From the NCBI GenBank assembly GCA_930986425.1, contig CAKNJR010000006.1, positions 1 through 64,000 of the forward strand: a stretch of 64,000 bases of DNA, given 5' to 3'. Shown here piece by piece: positions 44,664-53,157 of this stretch (positions within the stretch are counted from its first letter, which is position 1; every line of letters starts with the position of its first letter). Below the pieces are notes generated by a model. That model searched no databases. It had not been told where the DNA came from and worked only from the letters and a program-made list of their open reading frames with translations. Source of the stretch: an uncultured Clostridium sp. (GTDB taxonomy: Bacteria > Bacillota > Clostridia > TANB77 > CAG-508). The translations under genes were made by a program, and so were the position numbers.

Positions 44664-45107
44664 TTATACAAAAAAACATGCTATAATACCAATAATTACA
44701 GAAGATGATATACCGAAAACAAGTACAGGACCTGCTACTGTAAACATCTTGGCTCCAACTCCCATAATATATCCTTCAGATTTATATTCAATTGCTGGAG
44801 AAACAATAGAATTTGCAAAACCAGTAATAGGAACAAGAGTACCAGCACCAGCAAATTTACCAATTTTGTTGAAGATATTTAAAGCTGTCAAAAGTGCAGA
44901 AAGTCCGATTAAACTAATTGACACTATTGTACTGCTGGAAGTTTGGTCTAATCCTTTGTATAAGCAAAATTCAAGTATAAATTGTCCTAAACAGCATATA
45001 AGACCACCAACCCAAAAGGCATTAAAACAATCCTTTAAAATTGGTGATTTAGGTGATTTTGCTTCTACATATTTGTTATATTCTTTTGGCGTTTCAATTG
45101 GATTCAT
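44664..45107 (-). CDS. spoVAC: Stage V sporulation protein AC
   Basis: 147 residues with four to five hydrophobic helices. Conserved KDCFNAFWVGGLICCLGQFI, GKFAGAGTLVPITGFANSIVSPAIEYKSEGYIMGVGAKMF and AGPVLVFG are typical SpoVAC. It is a mechanosensitive-channel-like part of the dipicolinic acid transport complex. Start ATG 45107 behind AAAGGAG. Order dodecin-spoVAC-(cassette)-spoVAD-spoVAE shows an interrupted spoVA operon. Confidence 0.93.
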   Translation of the reverse strand: MNPIETPKEYNKYVEAKSPKSPILKDCFNAFWVGGLICCLGQFILEFCLYKGLDQTSSSTIVSISLIGLSALLTALNIFNKIGKFAGAGTLVPITGFANSIVSPAIEYKSEGYIMGVGAKMFTVAGPVLVFGISSSVIIGIIACFFV

Positions 45108-45188
45108 AAACAACTCCTTTCTATCAAAATATTATTAAGTCACGATAATATTTGAATTATTTAATGTTTTTGATTTACCACAATATTA

Positions 45189-45398
45189 TTAACGACTTTG
45201 GTCTACCATAAATGTAATATCTAAATCTACATAATATTCAGTCATTTTATTTACAGTAACTTTAGCTCTTTGGTCTAAGATTTTTAAACTTGTAATATAA
45301 TCCAGTGTTTTTGCAACTTCTTCTAAAGTCTTAACAGTTGCATCTTTCCATGAAATAGTTGACCTACCAGTTACTTTTATATGTTTTTCAATTCCCAT
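45189..45398 (-). CDS. Dodecin family flavoprotein
   Basis: 69 residues. The sequence KVTGRSTISWKDATVKTLEEVAKTLDYITSLKILDQRAKV follows dodecin, with the flavin-stacking Trp (18) and the Gln (43) in LDQRAKV. Dodecins form hollow dodecamers that store flavin. It lies upstream of spoVAC on the same strand behind TTAGGAGG and directly after a forespore-type promoter, suggesting expression in the forespore. Confidence 0.85.
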   Translation of the reverse strand: MGIEKHIKVTGRSTISWKDATVKTLEEVAKTLDYITSLKILDQRAKVTVNKMTEYYVDLDITFMVDQSR

Positions 45399-45420
45399 AA
45401 AAACCTCCTAAAAAATAAAT

Positions 45421-45465
45421 TCTATGTATATAATTTCCAACTTTTCAAAAAAATATGCACAAAAA
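45421..45465 (-). promoter_or_regulatory. Forespore-type (sigma-F/G) promoter of dodecin-spoVAC
   Basis: On the minus strand GCATA, 15-nt spacer, GGAAATTATA. Near identical to 42236-42279. Confidence 0.7.
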
Positions 45466-45552
45466 CAAATATTTGTGTTAAAATATATGGCGAACTATTA
45501 AATTAAGAATATTTATACAAATTTGCAAAGCAAAAAGAAAGGAAAACAAACG

Positions 45553-46152
45553 ATGATTTCATACATAAAAGGAAGATTAGAAATAAAATCAAAAGATTAC
45601 ATCGTAGTAGATGTTGGTGGTATTGGATATAAAATATTTATGTCAGAAACAGCAATAAACGAATTAGAAAAAGGAACAGAAGTAAAAGTATTTACGTACA
45701 TGCGAGTAAGAGAAGATGATATAAGCTTATACGGATTTTTAAATAATGAGGAACTTGTAACATTTGAATTGTTAATCAGTGTAGGCGGAGTTGGAGCCAA
45801 AAGCGCAATAACAATACTTAGCAATATTACTCCATCTAAATTTGCTTTAGCTGTAATTACAAATGATGTAAATACACTTAAAAAACTACCAGGAATAGGT
45901 GCGAAAACAGCAGCTAGAATTATATTAGAATTAAAAGACAAAATGAAAACTGAGCAAAGCATAGAAGAAAACAAAAACGAAGAAATCAAAGAGGCAATTG
46001 TATTAGATAACAAAGCAAATGATGCAGTAGAGGCACTTTGTGTACTAGGCTATACAAGAAAAGATGTAGAAAAAGTATTATCTAATATTGATACGAATAA
46101 ACTTACAGTAGAAGAAATTATAAAACAAGGACTAAAGTATTTAGGAAGATAA
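45553..46152 (+). CDS. ruvA: Holliday junction DNA helicase RuvA
   Basis: 199 residues: N-terminal OB domain (MISYIKGRLEIKSKDYIVVDVGGIGYKIFM), helix-hairpin-helix motifs (SVGGVGAKSAITIL, LPGIGAKTAARIILELKDK) and the C-terminal RuvB-binding domain. It targets RuvB to Holliday junctions. ATG 45553 chosen because of AAAGGA 9 nt upstream. ruvB, the usual next gene, is replaced by rarA. Confidence 0.96.
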   Translation: MISYIKGRLEIKSKDYIVVDVGGIGYKIFMSETAINELEKGTEVKVFTYMRVREDDISLYGFLNNEELVTFELLISVGGVGAKSAITILSNITPSKFALAVITNDVNTLKKLPGIGAKTAARIILELKDKMKTEQSIEENKNEEIKEAIVLDNKANDAVEALCVLGYTRKDVEKVLSNIDTNKLTVEEIIKQGLKYLGR

Positions 46153-46177
46153 ATTAAATAAAAGAGAGGAATTAGGT

Positions 46178-47440
46178 ATGGACATGTCTGAGCCTTTAGC
46201 ATATAGAATGATGCCACAAACTTTAGATGAATATGTTGGACAAGAAGATATTCTTGGAAAAGATAAAATACTATATAGAACAATAAAAGCAGATAGATTA
46301 AGTTCAATAATACTCTGGGGACCACCAGGATGTGGAAAAACATCTTTAGCAAGAGTTATAAGTAATACAACAAAATATAAATTTACAAAATTAAATGCAG
46401 TAACAGCAGGCGTAGGAGATATAAAAAATGCAATAGCGGAAGCACAAAATATGCTTCTTAATCCTAGTGGGAAATGTATATTGTTTATAGATGAAATTCA
46501 TAGATTTAACAAACTACAACAAGACGCACTTTTGCCATATGTAGAAAAAGGCACAGTAATACTTATTGGAGCTACAACAGAAAATCCATATTTTGAAGTA
46601 AATAAGGCTTTAATTTCAAGAAGTATGGTATTTAAGTTACATGAACTTACAACAGAAAATGTATTTACTATTCTAAAAAGAGCAATAAACAGTGAAAAAG
46701 GATTGAAAAATTATAACATAAAAATTGAAGATGAAACACTTGAAAAAATAGCAGAAACTGCAAATGGAGATGTAAGGACTGCTTTAAACGGGTTAGAAGT
46801 AGCAGTACTTACAACACCGTTTGACACTGATGGATTTATACATATTACAGATGAAGTAGCAAAAGAATGTGTACAGACTAGAAAAGCGGTATTTGATAAA
46901 AGTGGTGATTCACATTATGATAATATAAGTGCTTTTATAAAATCTATGAGAGGAACAGACCCAGATGCTGCAATATTTTATTTAGCTAGAGCATTAAATG
47001 CTGGAGAAGACCCAATGTTTTTGGCAAGAAGAATAGTAATTTGTGCATCAGAAGATGTGGGAATGGCAAATCCAATGGCATTAGTTGTGGCAAATTCTGC
47101 AATGCAAGCAGTACATATGGTAGGAATGCCTGAAGCAAGAATAATATTAGCAGAAGCGGCAATATATGTTGCAACATCAAAAAAATCAAATGCATCATAT
47201 AATGCAATAAATTCAGCTTTAGAAGATGTAAATAATAAAGATACTGGAACTGTACCAATGCATATAAGAAATGCACCAGTAGAAGATATGAAAAAAGAAG
47301 GATACCATGTTGGGTACAAATATCCGCATGATTATCCAGGTCACTATGTAGAACAACAATACTTACCTGATAAAATGTTAGGAACAAAATATTATATTCC
47401 AGATGAAAATGTAGATACAAGTAATTATCAAAAAAAGTAG
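46178..47440 (+). CDS. rarA: Replication-associated recombination protein RarA (MgsA)
   Basis: 420 residues, AAA+ ATPase with Walker [12 protein letters not shown] (~48-58), Walker [10 protein letters not shown] and the C-terminal tetramerisation domain ([42 protein letters not shown]). It resolves stalled forks and belongs to the same clamp-loader-like clade as RuvB, but the C-terminal region identifies RarA. 25 nt after ruvA; probably co-transcribed. Confidence 0.95.
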   Translation: MDMSEPLAYRMMPQTLDEYVGQEDILGKDKILYRTIKADRLSSIILWGPPGCGKTSLARVISNTTKYKFTKLNAVTAGVGDIKNAIAEAQNMLLNPSGKCILFIDEIHRFNKLQQDALLPYVEKGTVILIGATTENPYFEVNKALISRSMVFKLHELTTENVFTILKRAINSEKGLKNYNIKIEDETLEKIAETANGDVRTALNGLEVAVLTTPFDTDGFIHITDEVAKECVQTRKAVFDKSGDSHYDNISAFIKSMRGTDPDAAIFYLARALNAGEDPMFLARRIVICASEDVGMANPMALVVANSAMQAVHMVGMPEARIILAEAAIYVATSKKSNASYNAINSALEDVNNKDTGTVPMHIRNAPVEDMKKEGYHVGYKYPHDYPGHYVEQQYLPDKMLGTKYYIPDENVDTSNYQKK

Positions 47441-47462
47441 TTGCAATCCAATTAATAAATAA

Positions 47463-47512
47463 AGCTAAAACCACAATATATGTTCTAGAATGTATATTGT
47501 GGTTTTAGTAAT
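47463..47512. terminator. Bidirectional terminator
   Basis: A 16-bp stem CTAAAACCACAATATA/TATATTGTGGTTTTAG between the convergent rarA and SPFH genes. Confidence 0.85.
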
Positions 47513-47530
47513 TAATTTATTAGGTTGCAA

Positions 47531-48457
47531 CTACTTTTTTGAATCTTCATGCTTATTTTCATTTTTATCATTAAGCATATCAGCTGCTGCACCAATTGCA
47601 CTAAGCGCCCCTGTTGCTTCAAATGGTATAAAGACTTTATTTGCTTCACCTTGAGCAACATCTTTTAAAGCTTCCAAAGATTTTAATTGAACTAATTTAT
47701 CATCAGGGTTAGCTTTCATCATTGCACCATAAACAAGTTTTACTTCATCAGCTTTAGCTTCAGCAACTTTTCTTATGGCTTCAGCCTCACCGGCAGCTCT
47801 TCTAACTTTTGCTTCTTTATCTGCTTCAGCTTGAAGAATTGCAGCTTCTTTTTCACCTTGAGCTTTTAAAACTGCGGCTTGTCTTTCACCTTCAGCTTGA
47901 AGAATAGAAGCTCTTTTATTTCTTTCTGCATTCATTTGTTTTTCCATAGCATCTTTTACATCAGGTGGAGGAGTAATATCCTGAATTTCAACTCTGTCTA
48001 TTTTACATCCCCATCTATCAGTTGCTTCGTCAAGTATAGCTCTTAACTTATCATTGATAGCATCTCTTGAAGTAAAAGTTGAATCTAAGTCCATTTTACC
48101 AACAATATCACGAATTGTTGTAACAGAAAGATATTCAATACCTTTTTTCAAACTTTGAATTTCATAAACTGCCTTAGCAGGTTCTAAAATTCTATAAAAT
48201 ACAACTGTATCGATTGTAATTGTAACATTATCCTTTGTAATAACATCTTGAGGTGGAATATCCATAGTTTGTTGTTTTAAACTAACAATACTACGAACAT
48301 GGTCTATAAATGGTATAATCAAAGTAAGACCAGCATCAGCTATTTTGTGAAATTTACCAAGTCTTTCTATAATGTACACCTCAGATTGTCTAACTATTTT
48401 AATACTAAAACAAGCAAGTATTATTAATAAAGCAAGGATTATTAATAAAATCCACAT
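47531..48457 (-). CDS. SPFH/Band 7 (stomatin-like, QmcA/YbbK) membrane protein
   Basis: 308 residues: N-terminal anchor (~2-22), SPFH domain (VYIIERLGKFHKIADAGLTLIIPFID...), then an Ala/Glu/Lys coiled coil (ERQAAVLKAQGEKEAAILQAEADKEA...) and a C-terminal segment. Such proteins form membrane scaffolds. The NfeD partner often encoded next to them is missing. Ribosome site TAGGAGGT. Confidence 0.92.
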   Translation of the reverse strand: MWILLIILALLIILACFSIKIVRQSEVYIIERLGKFHKIADAGLTLIIPFIDHVRSIVSLKQQTMDIPPQDVITKDNVTITIDTVVFYRILEPAKAVYEIQSLKKGIEYLSVTTIRDIVGKMDLDSTFTSRDAINDKLRAILDEATDRWGCKIDRVEIQDITPPPDVKDAMEKQMNAERNKRASILQAEGERQAAVLKAQGEKEAAILQAEADKEAKVRRAAGEAEAIRKVAEAKADEVKLVYGAMMKANPDDKLVQLKSLEALKDVAQGEANKVFIPFEATGALSAIGAAADMLNDKNENKHEDSKK

Positions 48458-48693
48458 AAAAACCTCCTAATAATTATTATTTACTGCTAATATAAATAAA
48501 ACATCACTATATTAATTATAACATAAAAAAATAAAAAAATAAAGGGTTTTCTATTGAAACTACTGTAAAATTATGTATATAATTACTAAAAATAGCAAAT
48601 ATTTAGTAAATTTATAGCAATAATAATAGAAAAAGCCTGAAAATCAGCTTAAAATTAATGAATTAACTATAAAAATGTAAAAGGGGTATAGAA

Positions 48694-49188
48694 ATGAAAA
48701 CAAATATATTAAGAATAATTTTTTTAACAATAATTATAATAAACTCTTTAATAATCTTTGGATTTTCAGCTCAAAATGGAGAAAAATCAGGAAGTTTAAG
48801 CAAAACAGTAATTACTAAAATAGCAGATATATTTAATGTAGAAGAAAATAGAAACGATTTTATAGATATAGGAGAGAAAGTAATTAGAAAAATAGCACAC
48901 TTTGCAATTTATACTTCTCTAGGCATATTCTCTTTTGCATTTATATCAACATTTAAAATAAAAGAAAAAATGCAAGTAATAATAACAACATTGTGGGGAA
49001 TCATATATGCAAGTAGTGATGAAATACATCAAATGTTTTCTTTTGGAAGACATGCCAGTGTAGATGATGTAATAATCGACACTTTAGGTGTAGTGTTTGG
49101 ATTATTAGTAGTAATGCTTATAAAAAAGATTTATGAAATTATAAAAAATAAAAATATAGATATTGAAAAGAAAAAAGAAGTGATATAA
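48694..49188 (+). CDS. VanZ-like membrane protein
   Basis: 164 residues, about four helices, with the VanZ pattern IIFGFSAQNGEKSGSLS, RKIAHFAIYTSLGIFSFAF and SSDEIHQMFSFGRHASVDDVIIDTLGV. Family members affect teicoplanin resistance in some species but are mostly of unknown role. AAAGGGGT before the ATG. A pilin-like gene follows after 28 nt. Confidence 0.88.
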   Translation: MKTNILRIIFLTIIIINSLIIFGFSAQNGEKSGSLSKTVITKIADIFNVEENRNDFIDIGEKVIRKIAHFAIYTSLGIFSFAFISTFKIKEKMQVIITTLWGIIYASSDEIHQMFSFGRHASVDDVIIDTLGVVFGLLVVMLIKKIYEIIKNKNIDIEKKKEVI

Positions 49189-49216
49189 AATAAATTCAAA
49201 CTAAGGAGGAGATACT

Positions 49217-50350
49217 ATGAAAAAAATGATAGATAATAATGAAAAAGGTATAACGCTAGTTTCACTAGTTATAACAGTTATAGTACTTAGCATATTAGCT
49301 GGTGTACTGATATCTACTGACTCCAGAAATGATGATGTAATAAATATAGCAAATCAAAAAAAAGACGAAACACAGCAAATGATGATTGAAGAAAATATAA
49401 AAATACAATTAGCTGAAAACCCACCTCAAAACTATTCGGATTTAATTTCATACTTAAAAAACTATGGAGAAATAAAAAATGAAGATGATCCCGATGAAGC
49501 TACTTTAATTACAAATCAAGGAAATTACGAAATTAAAGTAAAAAATATTTGGAACACCAATAAAAAAGCTATTGGTGTAGATATTGGTGACTATATCGAG
49601 TATACATTTGATGGCGGAACATATACAATAGATGCAAATATAGTAGGAAATGAAAGTGAACAGAATATTACAATAGAATCAAATGAAGATATTAAATGGA
49701 GAGTTATAAACGTAGACAATCAAAATAATACTATTGAAATTGTACCAGTAAATTTAGAGACAACATTACTGACTCTTTCTGGAGTCAATGGATATAATAA
49801 TGCTGTTAAATCGCTAAATGATTTATGCAATACAATTTTTTCTAATTCTGAGAAAAGTATAACAGCAAGAAGTATAAATATATCTGATATAGAAAGAATG
49901 GGAACAAATATACAAGCTCTTAAGGGGAACAATTATGGAACAACTAAAGAATATGGAACAGCCAATTACCCATATGTGATTTTGCCTGAAACTAATAATA
50001 ATATGCAAAGTCAAATCTATATTGGAGATGAAACATCGACTAATTTAACAACTACTCAATCTTATTACAGCGGAGAAATTATTTATAATGAAAATAATTA
50101 TATGAACTTGTTGCCTGGTGGAACTTTTTGGTTAGCTACTAGATGCATTAATAATGGCGATAATGCAGAATTTTTAATTAATACCGTAGCAGTAAATAAT
50201 GTATCAAAAATAGATGCAACAAATCTATATGACTCAACGAGAAAGGATAGTGAAGGCACAGCAGCAATATTACCAGTTGTTGTATTAGAAAATAAAACTT
50301 TTAGCGGTGGTAATGGAGATGAAAATTCACCATATCAAATTGCAAATTAA
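49217..50350 (+). CDS. Prepilin-like surface protein
   Basis: 377 residues. Leader MKKMIDNNEKG, then ITLVSLVITVIVLSILAGV: a type IV prepilin-type signal with Ser instead of Glu at position 5. The mature part has a short helix and a large domain (GDYIEYTFDGGTYTIDANIVG, IKWRVINVDNQNNTIEIVPV). Similar passengers occur in clostridial surface prepilins. Unlike the cassette genes it has no lectin tail and no TA leader. It sits just before the Tad-like operon and may use the same export system. Strong AAGGAGG. Confidence 0.75.
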   Translation: MKKMIDNNEKGITLVSLVITVIVLSILAGVLISTDSRNDDVINIANQKKDETQQMMIEENIKIQLAENPPQNYSDLISYLKNYGEIKNEDDPDEATLITNQGNYEIKVKNIWNTNKKAIGVDIGDYIEYTFDGGTYTIDANIVGNESEQNITIESNEDIKWRVINVDNQNNTIEIVPVNLETTLLTLSGVNGYNNAVKSLNDLCNTIFSNSEKSITARSINISDIERMGTNIQALKGNNYGTTKEYGTANYPYVILPETNNNMQSQIYIGDETSTNLTTTQSYYSGEIIYNENNYMNLLPGGTFWLATRCINNGDNAEFLINTVAVNNVSKIDATNLYDSTRKDSEGTAAILPVVVLENKTFSGGNGDENSPYQIAN

Positions 50351-50423
50351 AAAAGTAAGCAAACAGATCAAAATCAAATGTTACAAATATTACAAAAATA
50401 TTAAAAAATAGTAATAATAACAA

Positions 50424-50449
50424 CAAATATTGTTTTTGAACAATATTTG
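50424..50449. promoter_or_regulatory. 9-bp perfect inverted repeat over the Tad promoter
   Basis: CAAATATTG (50424-50432) and CAATATTTG (50441-50449) separated by 8 nt, covering the -35 box. Operator-like for a dimeric repressor. Confidence 0.6.
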
Positions 50450-50464
50450 ATATAAAATTATAAA
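50436..50464 (+). promoter_or_regulatory. Sigma-A promoter of the Tad-like operon
   Basis: TTGAAC, 17-nt spacer, TATAAA, 32 nt before the first gene. Confidence 0.65.
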
Positions 50465-50495
50465 CAGATTTTATGATATTAAGGAGGAATTTGCA

Positions 50496-51572
50496 ATGGC
50501 AACAATGAATCCATTGGAGAGAAAAGCTCGTAATTCTTTTATAAAAGGAATTGTAATAGCTGGAATAATAGGAATAATAGCAGTAATAGCATTATTGATG
50601 ATAATAATGCAAATGAGAGGAGCAGAACAGGAAAGACTTGATGCTCAAGTAACAATATATGCATTAAATCAAGATGTAAAATCAGGACAACTAATTACAG
50701 AAGATATGCTTTCTCGTATACAAATAGATGGAAATGTAGTTCCAGCTAATGCCGTAGAAAACGTTAGCAGTTATTTCTTGGTTGACCAAGATGGAAATAC
50801 AGTAGGAAGTGTAATTGATGAAACAACAGGTGAGCCTGTAACATGTGTATCAATAGATGGCCAAAATTATGCAATTAATAATTTGGATGGAAATACAGGA
50901 ACAGTAACAATAAATGGTCAAACAAGGACAATTGTTATTGAAGGAACGCCAGCAATGGCAAAAATAGATATGTCTGCTAATACTATATTAACAAGTGAAT
51001 CAATAGCAGAAAGCTTTGAACTTACAAGTAGTTCAACAAGAAAACAAGAATACAATATGCTTTCATTACCAGCAGATATAGAAACAGATGATATAGTTGA
51101 TGTAAGACTAAGAATGCCAGATGGAACAGATTATATTGTCGTTTCTAAAAAAAGAATAACAGTGTTAGAAGACCAAGCAGGAATGCCATCACTTAATACA
51201 GTATCAATGGAACTAGAAGAAGATGAAATACTAATGCTAAGCAATGCAATTGTTGAATCATACATGATGGATGGAAGCAGATTATATGTAACAAGATATG
51301 TTGAAGCTGGTATGCAAGATGCAGCTGTAACAACATATATTCCAAGTGGAGATGTTCAAAACTTAATTTATAGTAATCCAAATATAGTTGAAGAAGCTAA
51401 GAGAGGATTACAAGAAAGAGCAAATTCATATTCTAGCAACAGAGATAACGTAAACTCTGAACTAGGAACAATGAATGAAGACGAAAGAAGAGATGCTGTA
51501 ACAAGCGGAACAACTCAAGAAATAAATGATGGACAAGATGCAAGACAAAGTTACTTAGATTCAATGCAATAA
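50496..51572 (+). CDS. SAF-domain pilus assembly protein (CpaB/RcpC-like)
   Basis: 358 residues: one N-terminal helix (~17-40), then a SAF domain (VTIYALNQDVKSGQLITEDMLSRIQIDGNVVP) interrupted by a ~55-residue insertion, with a second SAF-like part (ANTILTSESIAESFELTSS...DDIVDVRLRMPDGTDYIVVSKKRI). This is the CpaB layout of Flp/Tad pilus systems, although no outer membrane secretin is expected in a Gram-positive. The C-terminal ~60 residues are polar. First gene of the operon, AAGGAGG start. Confidence 0.72.
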   Translation: MATMNPLERKARNSFIKGIVIAGIIGIIAVIALLMIIMQMRGAEQERLDAQVTIYALNQDVKSGQLITEDMLSRIQIDGNVVPANAVENVSSYFLVDQDGNTVGSVIDETTGEPVTCVSIDGQNYAINNLDGNTGTVTINGQTRTIVIEGTPAMAKIDMSANTILTSESIAESFELTSSSTRKQEYNMLSLPADIETDDIVDVRLRMPDGTDYIVVSKKRITVLEDQAGMPSLNTVSMELEEDEILMLSNAIVESYMMDGSRLYVTRYVEAGMQDAAVTTYIPSGDVQNLIYSNPNIVEEAKRGLQERANSYSSNRDNVNSELGTMNEDERRDAVTSGTTQEINDGQDARQSYLDSMQ

Positions 51573-51608
51573 TAACAATTCTAAAATACACAAGAAAGGA
51601 ATTTGATT

Positions 51609-52289
51609 GTGGAACAAATAGGTTTTGTAGGAGTTAATGATAAAAAAGATTTGCTATTAAATGTAGCAAAGGTAATTTCAAAATTAAATAAAAGTGTACT
51701 AATTGTGGATAGCACAATAATGCAAAGACTAAGATATGTAGTACCAAAAGTAGCATCAACTCCTACATACGTTAGTGAATATGATGGTATTGATGTAGCA
51801 GTTGGTTTCATGAACTTAGCGGGAATATGCCAATACCTAAGTATACCTAGCATTAATTACGACTATGTATTAATAGATACAGACAATCCACAAACATTTA
51901 ACTCTTTCATGATTCCTAAGTCAAAAAAAATATTTTATAGTACATCATATGACGAATTTGAATTACAAAGAAGTCTAGAAATCTTAGGAACATTGAGAGA
52001 ACAAATTACAATGACTAAATTAATAATATCTTCTGATATTAACAATAAACATGATGAATATTTAGAACACTTATTAGAGAACTTTCCAATAGAATGGAAC
52101 AAGGAAAAAGTAGAGTTCCCAGACATGGATAATGATAGAAATGCAACATTGGTAAATCATTTGATAAAACAAGTGGATATAAGAAACTATTCCTCAACAT
52201 ATAAAGATAGTTTGGAATATTTAATCTCTTTAATATTAGAAGGAGTAGTTGCACAGAGTGAAATTAGAAGAATAATTAGAAAAAAATAG
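51609..52289 (+). CDS. CpaE/TadZ-like protein without a P-loop (1)
   Basis: 226 residues with the fold pattern of ParA/MinD-type CpaE proteins: an N-terminal strand (QIGFVGVNDKKDLLLNVAKVISKLNKSVLIVDST) and YDYVLIDTDNPQTFNSF in place of Walker B. The Walker A GKT is absent. TadZ/CpaE proteins localise Tad machinery and often have atypical ATPase sites. GTG 51609, 8 nt after AAAGGA, is chosen over the in-frame TTG 51603. Confidence 0.6.
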   Translation: MEQIGFVGVNDKKDLLLNVAKVISKLNKSVLIVDSTIMQRLRYVVPKVASTPTYVSEYDGIDVAVGFMNLAGICQYLSIPSINYDYVLIDTDNPQTFNSFMIPKSKKIFYSTSYDEFELQRSLEILGTLREQITMTKLIISSDINNKHDEYLEHLLENFPIEWNKEKVEFPDMDNDRNATLVNHLIKQVDIRNYSSTYKDSLEYLISLILEGVVAQSEIRRIIRKK

Positions 52290-52301
52290 AAAGGTACAAA
52301 G

Positions 52302-53141
52302 ATGTCTATAATAACTTTTATAACTGAAGATATGAAAGAAACTGGTCAAACAATTTCAATATCAGCCATAGCAACAGCTATGGCTATTGAGCATAACTAT
52401 AGAATCCTTCTATTTTCAACAGAGTTTATAGACAAAACTTTGGAAAATTGCTTTTGGAACATAAATAATAGAAGAAAAGGACTATTTACAAACGCAAATG
52501 TTATGGATGTTTCAAATGGACTAGAAGGACTAGTTAGAACATTTGCTAGTAACAGAGCATCTGGAGAAGTTATTAAAAGTTATACAAAGCCAGTATTAAG
52601 AGACAGATTAGATATATTGCAAGCACCTAAAACTACAGATTTTAAGGAATATGCAAACATATCTGGCTATTTTTCACAAATAATCGAAGTAGCAAATCAA
52701 GCTTATGATATAATTTTAGTTGATTTAAGTAAAAAAGTACCTAAAGTTAATAAAGAAAAAGTTCTAGCTATATCAGATTTAGTTATAGTGAATTTTTCAC
52801 AAAATATGTCATCAATAAATAATTTCCTTAGGTTAAAGGCAAATAATGAGTTTTATAGAAAAAACAATGTCTTACTTATGATGGGAAGGTATAATCCAAA
52901 TTCAAAATATTCAAATAAAAATGTTGCTAGATATTTAAAAGAAAAAAATATACCAATGGTTGTACCATATAATATATTATTTGCTGACGAATGCTCAGAA
53001 GGAAGAATTGTTGATTATTTCTTAAAAGTACAAAGATTAGAAGGCTATGATAATAAAGATACTTATTTTGTAAAACAACTTAGAAGCACAACAGAAAGTT
53101 TAGAATATAAAATGCAAGAAAAAATGAATGGTTTATTATAA
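52302..53141 (+). CDS. CpaE/TadZ-like protein with degenerate P-loop (2)
   Basis: 279 residues, again ParA/MinD-like: FITEDMKETGQTISISAIATAMAIEHNYRILLFSTEF resembles the deviant Walker A region, but the GKT reads GQT, so the catalytic Lys is lost. YDIILVDLSKKVP is the Walker B equivalent. The pair of CpaE-like genes probably forms a heteromeric polar anchor (inference). 12 nt after the previous gene. Confidence 0.62.
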   Translation: MSIITFITEDMKETGQTISISAIATAMAIEHNYRILLFSTEFIDKTLENCFWNINNRRKGLFTNANVMDVSNGLEGLVRTFASNRASGEVIKSYTKPVLRDRLDILQAPKTTDFKEYANISGYFSQIIEVANQAYDIILVDLSKKVPKVNKEKVLAISDLVIVNFSQNMSSINNFLRLKANNEFYRKNNVLLMMGRYNPNSKYSNKNVARYLKEKNIPMVVPYNILFADECSEGRIVDYFLKVQRLEGYDNKDTYFVKQLRSTTESLEYKMQEKMNGLL

Positions 53142-53157
53142 AGGAAGGAGCAAAAAA

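Noticed and set aside
44599..45138. 179-codon plus-strand ORF opposite spoVAC
   Set aside because: It is the antisense shadow of spoVAC, whose conserved motifs are clear on the minus strand.
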